From Ancylobacter sp. TS-1 (GTDB taxonomy: Bacteria; Pseudomonadota; Alphaproteobacteria; Rhizobiales; Xanthobacteraceae), in contig NZ_CP045144.1 of assembly GCF_009223885.1 (NCBI RefSeq), positions 310,001 to 374,000 on the forward strand: 64,000 nt of DNA, read 5' to 3'. A program made the position numbers and the translations under genes. Positions within the stretch are counted from its first letter, which is position 1; each line of letters opens with the position of its first letter. Below are positions 47,251-55,413 of the stretch, piece after piece. Below the pieces are notes generated by a model. The model made no database searches. It was not told where the DNA came from and saw only the letters and a program-made list of their open reading frames with translations.

Positions 47251-48044
47251 GCGGCGGCCTCCGCGGCCGTGTCGCCGCCATCCCCGACCAGCTTCAGGAA
47301 GGCGGCGCCCAGTTCCGTCGCATCCGCCTGCGCGAGAATGTCCTCATAGGTGCCATCGGCACGCACGCGGCCCCGGTGCAGCACGACCACGCGGTCGCCG
47401 GGCGCGATCTCCTCGATGATGTGGGTGGCCCACAGCACGCCGAGCGATTCCTGCGCCACCAGCCGGCGCACCAGCGCCACCAGCGCGGCGCGCGAGGCGA
47501 TGTCGAGGCCGACGGTCGGCTCGTCGAGAAGGAGGAGGCGCGGACGGTGGATCAGCGCGCGCACGATCTCGACCCGCCGCATCTGGCCGCCGGAGAGATT
47601 GCGCACCTTGTCGCGCGCGCGGTCGGCGAGGCCGTCCACGTCGAGCAGTTCGAGCGCCCGTCGCCGGCCGGCGGCGAAGCCGATGCCGTGCAGCGCGGCG
47701 TGATAGAGCAGGTTTTCGAGGACCGAAAGCTCAAGGTCCAGCGTGCGTGCCTGGAAGACGACGCCGAGCGCGCTCAGAGCGGCGGCCGGCTCGCGCCGCA
47801 CGTCGCGGCCCAGCACGTCGATGGCGCCGCTGCGGTTGTCGTAGAGCCGTGTCACGAGCGAGAAAAGGGTGGTCTTGCCGGCGCCATTGGGGCCCAGCAG
47901 GGCGGTGAAGCTGCCGGCGGGAACCGTGAGGCTCACATCGTCCAGCGCCTTGCGCGTCCCGAACTCATGGGTGACGTGGCGTACCGCGAGTGCCGCGGGA
48001 GCCGGAGCGGCGGCGGGCGCGCCCTCGTGCGGCGGGGTGGTCAT
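47247..48044 (-). CDS. ABC transporter ATP-binding protein of PQQ/lanthanide-linked system
   Basis: A 265-residue ATPase with Walker A LLGPNGAGKTTLF, Q-loop VFQARTLD, signature NLSGGQMRRVEIVRAL, Walker B LLLLDEPTVGLD and switch His in ATHIIEEI. The start is the ATG at 48044, five bases after GGGAG; 48059 and 48116 are alternatives. Pairs with the permease by ATGA overlap. It corresponds to the ATPase of PQQ-linked ABC systems (LutE-like). Confidence 0.88.
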   Translation of the reverse strand: MTTPPHEGAPAAAPAPAALAVRHVTHEFGTRKALDDVSLTVPAGSFTALLGPNGAGKTTLFSLVTRLYDNRSGAIDVLGRDVRREPAAALSALGVVFQARTLDLELSVLENLLYHAALHGIGFAAGRRRALELLDVDGLADRARDKVRNLSGGQMRRVEIVRALIHRPRLLLLDEPTVGLDIASRAALVALVRRLVAQESLGVLWATHIIEEIAPGDRVVVLHRGRVRADGTYEDILAQADATELGAAFLKLVGDGGDTAAEAAA

Positions 48045-48149
48045 GGCATCTCCCGTCATGGCGCCTTCCGCGTCGAGAGAAGAAAAGTCCCCGGCGGCTG
48101 CCGGGGACAGTGTCACGAGGAGATTAGGCTGTCCAAACGCGGACGTCTG

Positions 48150-48575
48150 TCACTTCACGATGAATTCGCCCTTCATGCCGCGCTCTTCCATGCCCTTGCA
48201 GTACCAGGGATAGGTGCCCGGCTTGATCGGCACGAAGAACATCTCGGCCTCGCCTTCCTCCTCGAACTCCAGCTCGGTGAGGTGGATGGCCTTGATCTCC
48301 ATGCCGCCAGCCTCGACCTTGCGCAGGAAGATGTTCTGGAACAGGCCGGGCGACTGCCAGGCGCATTCCTTCTTGCCGGTCGACTTCACGGTCAGCGAGT
48401 AGGACTTGCCGGTCTCCAGCTCGTACTTCGTCTGCGAGACGCCGAAGCCGGAATTGCCGGTACCGACGGTGAGCTCTTCAAGTTCGACCGGCTTGAGCGT
48501 CAGGTCGCCCTTGGCATAGGCGAGGCCCGAAAGGGCGAGCGTCGCGGCAGTGGCGAGAATGATGTGTTTCTTCAT
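48150..48575 (-). CDS. Cupredoxin-like periplasmic protein
   Basis: A 141-residue exported protein, signal peptide MKKHIILATAATLALSGLAYA. Beta-rich body with a C-terminal metal-site look: FVPIKPGTYPWYCKGMEERGMKGEF (Cys followed by Met ligands, as in plastocyanin-type copper loops), and possible second ligand His in EIKAIHLTELEF. It lies in the middle of the lut-like operon. It may carry copper or electrons or bind another metal; lanthanide binding is not evident, as there is no EF-hand. Confidence 0.75.
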   Translation of the reverse strand: MKKHIILATAATLALSGLAYAKGDLTLKPVELEELTVGTGNSGFGVSQTKYELETGKSYSLTVKSTGKKECAWQSPGLFQNIFLRKVEAGGMEIKAIHLTELEFEEEGEAEMFFVPIKPGTYPWYCKGMEERGMKGEFIVK

Positions 48576-48616
48576 GGCGGTTCCTCCGAATTGGCTGTGC
48601 GATTTGTCTTGTTGGC

Positions 48617-49603
48617 CTACGGCACCACGACGACGCCCCAGGGGGCGCGGCCGACAGTGACGGACTTGGTGACTTTGTCGTTGGCGACGTCGATGACCGA
48701 GATGTCGTTCGAGTTGCCGTTGGTCGAGAGCAGGAACTTCTCGTCCGGCGTGAAGCCGAGCTGCCAGACGCGCTGGCCGACCAGCAGGTACTTCTCGACC
48801 TCGAGCGTCTTGGCGTTCACCACCGCGACGCGGTTGGCCGGGCCGAGCGCCACATAGGCCTTGGAGCCGTCCTTGGTGATGCGCACGCCGACCGGCTGGA
48901 TCGCGTCGTCGGTCACGCCGGGGATCTTGAAGGAGATCTTCTTGATGATCTGCCAGTTGGAGGGGTCGACCACCGCGACCGTGCCGCCGACCTCGGCGGA
49001 GACCCAGAGCTGCTTGCCGTCCTTGGAGAATTCGGCGATGCGGGGGCGGGAATCGACGAGGATGTTCTCGATGATCTCGTTGTTCGAGGTGTCGACCACA
49101 TGCGCCATGTTGGTCGTCTCGGACGTGTTGACCATGAACTTGCCGTCCGGGCTGATGCCCATGCCTTCCGGCTCGACGCCGACCGGGATTTCGGCGACCA
49201 GCTCGTTGTTCTCGACATTCACCACCGTGACCATGTTGTCGTCTTCGTTGGCGATGTAGAGCGGGTTGCCCGACGGGTGCAGCACGAACAGTTCCGGGTC
49301 GGGACCCGAGCGCAGCGTCTTGACCAGCTTGAGCGTGGCGGCGTCATAGACCTCGACGCGGTTGTCGTCCGAGGCGCAGACATAGATCAGCTTGCCGTCC
49401 GGGCTGGCGATGATGCCGCGCGGACGCCGGCCGGTCTTGATCGTGTCAATGACCTTCAGCGTCTCCATGTCGAGCACGGTCATCGTGTGATCGCGCTCAT
49501 TGGTGACGAAGGCGCGCGGGCTGGCTTCGGCGGGCAGGGCGTCGACCAGCAGCAGCCCCGCGAGGGCGGCGATGCCGGTCGACAGCATGATCGGACGTTT
49601 CAT
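48617..49603 (-). CDS. PQQ-dependent catabolism-associated YVTN beta-propeller protein
   Basis: A 328-residue exported propeller. Signal peptide MKRPIMLSTGIAALAGLLLV. At least six YVTN-type repeats follow (LDMETLKVIDTIKTGRRPRG; VYDAATLKLVKTLRSGPDPE; VVNVENNELVAEIPVGVEPEG; and so on), ending VTVGRAPWGVVVVP. This family co-occurs with PQQ dehydrogenase ABC systems (LutB-like position). Probably a periplasmic scaffold or binding protein. It starts 35 bases after the substrate-binding gene. Confidence 0.88.
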   Translation of the reverse strand: MKRPIMLSTGIAALAGLLLVDALPAEASPRAFVTNERDHTMTVLDMETLKVIDTIKTGRRPRGIIASPDGKLIYVCASDDNRVEVYDAATLKLVKTLRSGPDPELFVLHPSGNPLYIANEDDNMVTVVNVENNELVAEIPVGVEPEGMGISPDGKFMVNTSETTNMAHVVDTSNNEIIENILVDSRPRIAEFSKDGKQLWVSAEVGGTVAVVDPSNWQIIKKISFKIPGVTDDAIQPVGVRITKDGSKAYVALGPANRVAVVNAKTLEVEKYLLVGQRVWQLGFTPDEKFLLSTNGNSNDISVIDVANDKVTKSVTVGRAPWGVVVVP

Positions 49604-49638
49604 CGTTTCCTCCTGGCAATTATTTGATTTTATTGAAT

Positions 49639-50898
49639 CTATTGGAACTTGCAGGCCGACTCAGGCCGGTCGAAGCCGAGCGTGTCGAGCGGCGACGTCT
49701 GGTGCAGGAAGCCGGCCTGCGGGGAGAGCGTCACCGTGTTGGTGGCGTGGGTGAGCAGGATCGGCTGGCGCAACTGGTGATCCCAGTCGCGGAACGAGGC
49801 GGCGACGCCCTTGAACACCGGCAGGTCGTAATCCGGCGAGAGCATCTGTGCCGTCACCTTGGCGGGGTCGCTGTTGCGGGTCTTGAGGCTGGCCGAGCCG
49901 ACCGCGAACACGCCCTGCCACATCTGGAAGTCGAGCGGCTGCATCAGGCGCTTGGACTGCTTGAAGAAGCGGCTCTGGAGCTGCGAGGCGCCCCAGTTCT
50001 CCATGGTCGGGTGCCAGGACAGCGGCATAAGCCCCTGCGTGCCGGCGATGGGGCGCGACAGCCATGTGTTGTAGGGCAGGATGTCGCCGAACTCGCCGAG
50101 TTCGTCGGCGACGACCAGCATGTCGTACTCGCCCACCTGGGTGCCGCGCGGCACCTCGGACTGGGCGGTGGCGCGCGCGTCGGGGCCGTAGTCCCATGTC
50201 TTCTCGGCGACGATCTTGGCGCCGAACTTCTTCGCCGAGCGCCGCACGGCCTCGGCATAGAGCCTGTCGCCGTCGGTGCGCCCGACCATCAGGAACCAGT
50301 TGCGCCAGCGCTTGGTGACGAGGAACTGGGCCAGGGCGTCGGCCAGCATGGCCCGGCTGGGGGCGATGTGGAACACGTTGGCGCGGCAGTCCTGCTGACG
50401 CAGCCGGTCGTCGCTGGCGCCGACATTGATGAAGACGACGTTCTGCCCCTTGAAGGCGTCGGCGATCTTCACAAGCTGGTCCGCCGGCACGTCGAGCAGG
50501 ATGAAACCGTTGCCCGCGTCGACCAGCTTCTGCACCGCCGGCAGCGGGTCGCCCTCGGTCGGCACGGTTTCGGTCGTCAGCTTGTAGTCGAGCTTGAGGA
50601 AGCGTCCGCTGGTGAGGTTGTCGCGGATGCCGAGTTGTGCGCCGGCGAGGCCAAGGTCGTCGGGGGGCATCTGCAGCGGGGCGATCCAGGGCGGCGGCAC
50701 GGGAAGCTGGCGCACCACCCCGATGCGGAAAGTCTGCTCGGGCGCGATCGCGGCCGCCGGCTTAGCCGCCAGCGGCGGCGGTGACGTTACGGCAGGCGCG
50801 CTCGTGCCCGCATCCTGCGCGCGGGCGGGCAGGGGAGCCAGGCTTGCACAACCCGCCGCGATCAGCGCCGCTGCCGCGACGCTTGCCATCCATCTCAT
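49639..50898 (-). CDS. PQQ-dependent alcohol dehydrogenase system substrate-binding protein
   Basis: A 419-residue periplasmic binding protein of the branched-chain amino acid receptor type. The N-terminus MRWMASVAAAALIAAGC can serve as a signal peptide or a weak lipobox (AAGC). The later sequence has FRIGVVRQLPVPPPW, GNGFILLDVPADQLV and TKRWRNWFLMVGRTDGDR, typical of this group (LutA-like position). It is the first gene of the six-gene minus-strand operon and is divergent from the DUF3280/ABC importer operon. Confidence 0.85.
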   Translation of the reverse strand: MRWMASVAAAALIAAGCASLAPLPARAQDAGTSAPAVTSPPPLAAKPAAAIAPEQTFRIGVVRQLPVPPPWIAPLQMPPDDLGLAGAQLGIRDNLTSGRFLKLDYKLTTETVPTEGDPLPAVQKLVDAGNGFILLDVPADQLVKIADAFKGQNVVFINVGASDDRLRQQDCRANVFHIAPSRAMLADALAQFLVTKRWRNWFLMVGRTDGDRLYAEAVRRSAKKFGAKIVAEKTWDYGPDARATAQSEVPRGTQVGEYDMLVVADELGEFGDILPYNTWLSRPIAGTQGLMPLSWHPTMENWGASQLQSRFFKQSKRLMQPLDFQMWQGVFAVGSASLKTRNSDPAKVTAQMLSPDYDLPVFKGVAASFRDWDHQLRQPILLTHATNTVTLSPQAGFLHQTSPLDTLGFDRPESACKFQ

Positions 50899-51077
50899 TG
50901 GTCGTCCATCCCACGGCTGGTGTTGTTGTCCGGGACAGTGTCTTCGGAACTTTTCTCAGGTGCCGTGGGAAAACTCTACGCAATCGGAAACAAGCATTCA
51001 ATAAAATTGCGAGTATAAGAAACTAATAAGAAAATGTAACGTCCCTGTTATTCGAAGCTTAGCACATGTATTGCAAT

Positions 51078-51093
51078 CGGGAACTTTTTCCCG
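51078..51093. promoter_or_regulatory. CGGGAA-N4-TTCCCG palindrome between the two ABC operons
   Basis: CGGGAA (51078-51083) and TTCCCG (51088-51093) with spacer CTTT. The same arms and spacer length occur upstream of xoxF at 40723-40738. It lies 74 bases before the DUF3280 gene GTG and 180 bases before the substrate-binding gene of the opposite operon, next to an AT-rich stretch (about 50990-51075) that probably holds the promoters. Confidence 0.55.
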
Positions 51094-51166
51094 GTCACTT
51101 GCGGGAGAACATTCCGGCGATATGATTGGCGCAGGGTGAAGAATGCCCGATCGCTGGAGGCGAAGC

Positions 51167-51700
51167 GTGACGAAACCCGTGAATCGTGTCGGCCTGATGC
51201 TGGCAGCCGCGCTTGGCCTCTGCGTCCTTGCCGGCGAGGCGGGGGCGGCGACGCGCGTGGCGGTGTTCGACTTCGAACTGCTCGACACCAGCAGCGAGGT
51301 CGACATTCGCGGCCCGAAGCCGGAGGAGATGCGCCGGCTCGCGCTCATCACCGACGAGGTGAAGCGGCGCATGGCCGCCGCCGGCTACGACATCGTCGAT
51401 CTGGCGCCGGCGAAGGCGCGCATCGAGGACGCCACGCCGTTTCGCAACTGCAATGGCTGCGAACTGCCGATCGCCCGGGATATCGGCGCCAACATCGAGG
51501 TGATCGGGCTGGTACAGAAGGTCTCCAACCTCATCCTCAACATCAACTTCCAGATCCGCGACGTGGAGACCGGGCAGGTGCTGCGCGCCGGCAGCGCTGA
51601 CATCCGCAACAACACCGATGAATCCTGGCTGCGCGGCGTGTCCTATCTCGTGCGCAATCGCCTGCTCGATCCGCCGCCGACCGGGAAAGCCGCGCCATGA
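51167..51700 (+). CDS. DUF3280/DUF2380-like exported protein
   Basis: A 177-residue protein with signal peptide (LMLAAALGLCVLAGEAGA). The body starts TRVAVFDFELLDTSSE, then RMAAAGYDIVDLAPAKARIE and a CNGC element in FRNCNGCELPIARDIGANIEVIGLVQKVSNL. This matches the DUF3280 (DUF2380-like) proteins seen beside PQQ and methanol genes. The GTG at 51167 has GGAGG six bases upstream and was preferred over ATG 51143. The stop overlaps the next gene by ATGA. Confidence 0.83.
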   Translation: MTKPVNRVGLMLAAALGLCVLAGEAGAATRVAVFDFELLDTSSEVDIRGPKPEEMRRLALITDEVKRRMAAAGYDIVDLAPAKARIEDATPFRNCNGCELPIARDIGANIEVIGLVQKVSNLILNINFQIRDVETGQVLRAGSADIRNNTDESWLRGVSYLVRNRLLDPPPTGKAAP

Positions 51701-52728
51701 AGACCGCCTTCACCTCCGCCGCCCTCTCGCGCCGCCGGCTGCTGGCCGGGGCCGCCGGTCTGGCGGGCCTCGCCTGCCTGCCGTTGCCCGGCGCGGCGCA
51801 GGAGGCCGCACCCGGCGCGCCTTCCTGGCGGCTGCGCGTCGGCACGCTGAAATTCGGCACGCTCAACTGGCTGCTGGAGACCATCCGCGCCGAGGGCTTC
51901 GACACGCGCGAGGGGCTGGCGCTGGAAAGCGTCGACTTCGCCGGCGGGCAGGCGACGACGGTTGCGCTTCAGGCGGGCGACATCGACCTTATCGTCAGCG
52001 ACTGGCTGTGGGCGCTGCGCCGCACGCAGGACGGCGAGCGCATGCGCTTCGCCCCATTCTCCAACGCGCTCGGCGCGCTCATGGTCGCGGCCGATGGCCC
52101 GGTGAAGGGGCTCGCCGACCTCAAGGGCCGCAAGATCGGCGTCGCTGGCGGCGCGCTCGACAAGAGCTGGCTGCTGCTGCGGGCCTATTACAAGGCGCAG
52201 GCCGGCACCGATCTCGCCGAGGCCGCCGAGCCGGTGTTCGGCGCCGCGCCTCTGGTCAGCGAGCAGCTCGCGCTCGGCCGCGTCGATGCCGTGCTCACCT
52301 TCTGGCCCTATGCGGCGCGGCTCGATGCGCGCGGCTTCCGCCGGCTGCTCGACGTGAAGGAGATCGTGCGCGGGCTGGGCATCGACCCCACGCCGCCGCT
52401 GGTCGGCTTCATCTGGCGCAACGCCGTCATGACCGAGCGGGGAGGGGCGATCTCCGCCTTCCTGCGCGCGGCGGCGTCCGCGAACCGGGTGCTGGCGACC
52501 GACAACGCCGCGTGGGAGCGCCTGCGCCCGCTGATGCAGGCCGGCGACGATGCCGAGTTCGCGCGGCTGCGCGACTATTACCGCGCCGGCATTCCCGGCA
52601 CCTTCGGCGAAGCCGGGCGCGCCTCCTGCGCGAAACTCTACGACGTGCTGGCGCAGATCGGCGGGCCGGAACTCGTCGGGCCGAATCCCGGATTCGACCG
52701 CTCGCTGTTCGGCCCCGTGGGCGAGTGA
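51697..52728 (+). CDS. ABC importer substrate-binding protein (SsuA/NMT1-like)
   Basis: A 343-residue periplasmic protein with a twin-arginine-like signal (SRRRLLAGAAGLAGLACLP). The fold is of the nitrate/taurine/NMT1 group: RLRVGTLKFGTLNWLLETI at the start, FAGGQATTVALQAGDIDLIVSDWLWA, and GLADLKGRKIGVAGGALDKSW. The ligand is unknown; its setting between DUF3280 and methanol genes points to a cofactor-, metal- or metallophore-related role rather than taurine. Followed closely by permease and ATPase genes. Confidence 0.86.
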   Translation: MKTAFTSAALSRRRLLAGAAGLAGLACLPLPGAAQEAAPGAPSWRLRVGTLKFGTLNWLLETIRAEGFDTREGLALESVDFAGGQATTVALQAGDIDLIVSDWLWALRRTQDGERMRFAPFSNALGALMVAADGPVKGLADLKGRKIGVAGGALDKSWLLLRAYYKAQAGTDLAEAAEPVFGAAPLVSEQLALGRVDAVLTFWPYAARLDARGFRRLLDVKEIVRGLGIDPTPPLVGFIWRNAVMTERGGAISAFLRAAASANRVLATDNAAWERLRPLMQAGDDAEFARLRDYYRAGIPGTFGEAGRASCAKLYDVLAQIGGPELVGPNPGFDRSLFGPVGE

Positions 52729-52735
52729 GGCCGGC

Positions 52736-53485
52736 GTGTCGACGCTCGCCCGCCTGCTGCTGACCGGGCTTTCGCTGGCCGCGCTGCTTCTCGTCTGGCA
52801 GGTGGCCGCGTGGTGGGCGGCCTCGCCTCTGCTTCCCGATCCCGCCGCCGTGGTCGAGGCGGGCATGCGCGCGACGCAGACGGGCGTTCTGCCGTCGAGC
52901 ATCGCCATCACGCTCGGCCGGGTCGCGGCCAGTTTTCTCATCGCCATGGTGGTCGGCTCGGCCATCGGCATCGTGCTGGGGCGCTCGCTGGCGCTGAACG
53001 AGGTGTTCGGCCCGTGGGTCATCGTGCTGCTGAACCTGCCGGCGCTGGTGGTCATCATCCTCTGCTACGTCTGGTTCGGCCTCACCGAGGCGGCGGCGAT
53101 CACGGCGGTATCGATCAATAAGATCCCCAATGTCGCCGTCACCATGCGCGAGGGCGCCGCCGCGCTGTCGCGCGACCTCGACGAGATGGCGCGCGTCTAC
53201 CGGCTGGGACCGCTGGGCACATTGCGCCATGTGGTGCTGCCGCAACTCGTGCCGTTCTTCGCCGCGAGTGCGCGCTCCGGCCTCGCGCTGACCTGGAAGA
53301 TCGTGCTGGTGGTCGAACTGCTCGGCCGTTCCAATGGCGTCGGCTTCGAGTTGCAGACGGCGTTCCAGTTGTTCGACGTCGCCACCATCCTCGCCTATGC
53401 GCTGGCCTTTACCGCCGTGGTGCAGTTCATCGAGGTCGGCCTGCTGCAACCCTGGGAGCGGCGCGCTAGCCGGTGGCGGCGATGA
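52736..53485 (+). CDS. ABC importer permease (SsuC/TauC-like)
   Basis: A 249-residue inner-membrane permease with about six helices. The EAA loop is AVTMREGAAALSRDLDEMARVYRLGPLGTLRHVVLPQL, whose E-A-A-x3-G-type core contacts the ATPase. The start is a GTG at 52736, six bases after TGAGG. It overlaps the ATPase gene by ATGA. Confidence 0.88.
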   Translation: MSTLARLLLTGLSLAALLLVWQVAAWWAASPLLPDPAAVVEAGMRATQTGVLPSSIAITLGRVAASFLIAMVVGSAIGIVLGRSLALNEVFGPWVIVLLNLPALVVIILCYVWFGLTEAAAITAVSINKIPNVAVTMREGAAALSRDLDEMARVYRLGPLGTLRHVVLPQLVPFFAASARSGLALTWKIVLVVELLGRSNGVGFELQTAFQLFDVATILAYALAFTAVVQFIEVGLLQPWERRASRWRR

Positions 53486-54213
53486 GCGCGCTGGTTCTCG
53501 ATATCGCCGGGAAGATCTACCCGGCACAGGCCGGCGCCCCGGCACGCGAGATCTTCCGCGACTTCCGCCTCGACGTCGCGGCGGGCGAGTTCCTCGTGCT
53601 GCTCGGCGCCTCGGGCCTCGGCAAGACGACGCTGCTCAACATCGTCGCCGACCTCGACCGCGGCTTTCGCGGCGCGGTGCGCTTTCCGGCGGAAACGGGA
53701 CGCCCTCGCATCGCCTACGCCTTCCAGAATCCGCGCCTGCTGCCCTGGCGGACGGTGCTGGAGAATATCGCGCTGGTGCTGCCGCCCGGCGAGGAGAGCC
53801 GACGCCGGGCGCTCGCCATGCTGGGCGAGGTGGGGCTGGCGGAACTCGCCGATGCCTATCCCGAGCGGCTGTCGCTCGGCCAGCAGCGCCGCGTGGCGCT
53901 GGCGCGCGCCTTCGTCATCGAGCCGGACGTGCTGCTGATGGACGAGCCCTTCGTCTCGCTGGACGAGGCGGGCGCGGCGCGCCTGCGTGTGCTGCTGCGC
54001 CGGCTGCTGGCGCAGCGGGCCGCCACGGTGCTGTTCGTCACCCATGACAGCGCCGAGGCGGTGGAACTGGCGAGCCGGATCGTCGTTCTGGACGGCACGC
54101 CCGCCCGCATCGTCCGCGACCTGCCGGTGCGCCTGTCGCCCGAGGAACGGGCCGACCCGGCCCGCATCGAGGAACTGCGCCGGAAGATCAGCGCCGACGG
54201 CTCCGGCCAATAA
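53482..54213 (+). CDS. ABC importer ATP-binding protein (SsuB/TauB-like)
   Basis: A 243-residue ATPase: Walker A LLGASGLGKTTLLN, Q-loop YAFQNPRLLPWRTV, signature LSLGQQRRVALARAF (LSLGQ in place of LSGGQ), Walker B VLLMDEPFVSLDE and switch His in VTHDSAEAV. The altered signature Gly-to-Leu is common in this subfamily. The ATG at 53482 overlaps the permease stop; a GTG at 53473 is the alternative. Last gene of the DUF3280-SBP-permease-ATPase operon. Confidence 0.89.
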   Translation: MSALVLDIAGKIYPAQAGAPAREIFRDFRLDVAAGEFLVLLGASGLGKTTLLNIVADLDRGFRGAVRFPAETGRPRIAYAFQNPRLLPWRTVLENIALVLPPGEESRRRALAMLGEVGLAELADAYPERLSLGQQRRVALARAFVIEPDVLLMDEPFVSLDEAGAARLRVLLRRLLAQRAATVLFVTHDSAEAVELASRIVVLDGTPARIVRDLPVRLSPEERADPARIEELRRKISADGSGQ

Positions 54214-54281
54214 AAAGGCCCGGAACCAGAGGTTCCGGGCCGGGGGGCATTGGCTTGAGAAAGGCGGTTTGCCGCCTTCTC
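54212..54281 (-). terminator. Terminator of fae (minus strand)
   Basis: GGCCCGGAACC (54217-54227) and GGTTCCGGGCC (54231-54241) form a perfect 11-bp stem with loop AGA. On the minus strand it is followed by TTTTTA (54211-54216), a classical intrinsic terminator. A second stem, GAGAAAGGCGG with CCGCCTTCTC (54257-54281), stands before it. On the plus strand the same stem comes directly after the ABC ATPase stop. Confidence 0.8.
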
Positions 54282-54406
54282 CGTAGCGCCAAGCGACGGC
54301 GGGTGTGCCGTCACTTGTTCAGGAATATCGCCGCCAACCGCTGGAGCAGGCCCTTCGGATATTGGGCCGCGGGCGGAGCTGTTGTCTGCCCAGGGTTGCT
54401 TCCGAT

Positions 54407-54913
54407 CTAAGCGGCGAAGGGGTGCTTGGCCGAGGCGGCCTGAGCAAGTACTTCCTTGATCGAAGGCGAGCCGTCGACGGCGCGCTTCAGGGCTTCCTTG
54501 GTCGCCTGGTAGTTGAACTGCTGGATCTTGGCGTCGTCCGCCGCTTCCCAGTGGATGAACACGCCGACCGAGATGAACAGGTCGTCGGCTTCTTCCTCGG
54601 GGATCACGCCCTCGGCCACGCTGTCGACGACAGCCTTGGCGACGGCGTACTGGGCGGGGCCGAACATCTGGACGGCCTGACGGGCGTCCTTGATCGTCAC
54701 CTTGTTGAACAGGATGGTGTTCGGCTTGGCGAGCAGGTTCGGGGTCACCACCGCGAGCAGCGAGGTGAAGCCGTCCTTGTTGTTCGTCAGCGCGTTGACG
54801 AAGGCGCTCTCCGCCGCCGAGCCGCGCGGCCCGATGATGAGGTCGATATGCGCGACTTCGTTGCCATCGCCCACCAGCGACTCGCCGATGAGTACCTTAT
54901 TGATCTTGGCCAT
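54407..54913 (-). CDS. fae: Formaldehyde-activating enzyme
   Basis: A 168-residue cytosolic enzyme that condenses formaldehyde with tetrahydromethanopterin to methylene-H4MPT. The N-terminus [28 protein letters not shown] and the later [26 protein letters not shown] are characteristic; the His in VAHIDL is the proposed catalytic residue. It is normal in length. Strong site GGGAGGAATAG before the ATG. It links methanol oxidation by XoxF to the H4MPT oxidation pathway, whose other genes are not in this window. Confidence 0.96.
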   Translation of the reverse strand: MAKINKVLIGESLVGDGNEVAHIDLIIGPRGSAAESAFVNALTNNKDGFTSLLAVVTPNLLAKPNTILFNKVTIKDARQAVQMFGPAQYAVAKAVVDSVAEGVIPEEEADDLFISVGVFIHWEAADDAKIQQFNYQATKEALKRAVDGSPSIKEVLAQAASAKHPFAA

Positions 54914-55413
54914 CTATTCCTCCCAGAACGGGGTTGCATGACGGAGGGCCGGGTATGCCCTCCAGAGATGTCCCGGCTATCTTTGTTGCAGCGTTTGGAA
55001 CACCAAACCGGTTGGCCCGATAGCGCGACCAGACACGTTACGGGCGTGAGACTAGGCCCGCTTCCTCTTTATCCGCAAGGGATTCTTCAGGCGTGTGACG
55101 CGGCGGCATCCGCTTGCCCCATGCTTTCTCGCCGAAGATCGTGAACGGGGTGAACTGTTGCGAAGCGCGGCGCCATGGTTAAAACTTCGGCAGACCGGCT
55201 GCGCAGCCGGTGCCGCGCGCGGCGAGGGCACAGTGCGTGCCGCTCACCGGATACCGGGACGGTATTTTGGTGTGGATAACGGTGGCGTGGTTCTTGCTGC
55301 GTTGAGGCGTAGGCCGGGTTGGTGCAACTGCCGCGGGCGGTGTATGCCGCCATCCTTGGCCTGACGGAGGAAATGCTCGGGCGACGTCTTCAACCACGCC
55401 TCGAGGACTATTC
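54914..55413. other. 500-base intergenic region between fae and the small secreted protein gene
   Basis: No gene is supported. It is rich in dyad symmetry: GGAGGGC/GCCCTCC (54943-54949, 54957-54963) in the fae leader, GTTTGG-AACA-CCAAAC (54993-55008), the gapless 18-base palindrome ACCGGCTGCGCAGCCGGT (55194-55211) and ATACCG-GGA-CGGTAT (55251-55265) nested in CACC/GGTG. Promoters for fae (leftward) and for the sensor-kinase side (rightward) must lie here, but no strong -35/-10 pair is obvious. Confidence 0.6.

Noticed and set aside
45697..50898. Lanmodulin-like EF-hand protein in the lut-like operon
   Set aside because: None of the six proteins contains a D-x-D-x-D-G type EF-hand; the 141-residue protein looks cupredoxin-like instead.
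54300..54406. Short minus-strand frame ending in a protein-like LLQRLAAIFLNK tail downstream of fae
   Set aside because: An in-frame stop precedes it, no ATG, GTG or TTG start fits, and it lies before the fae terminator.
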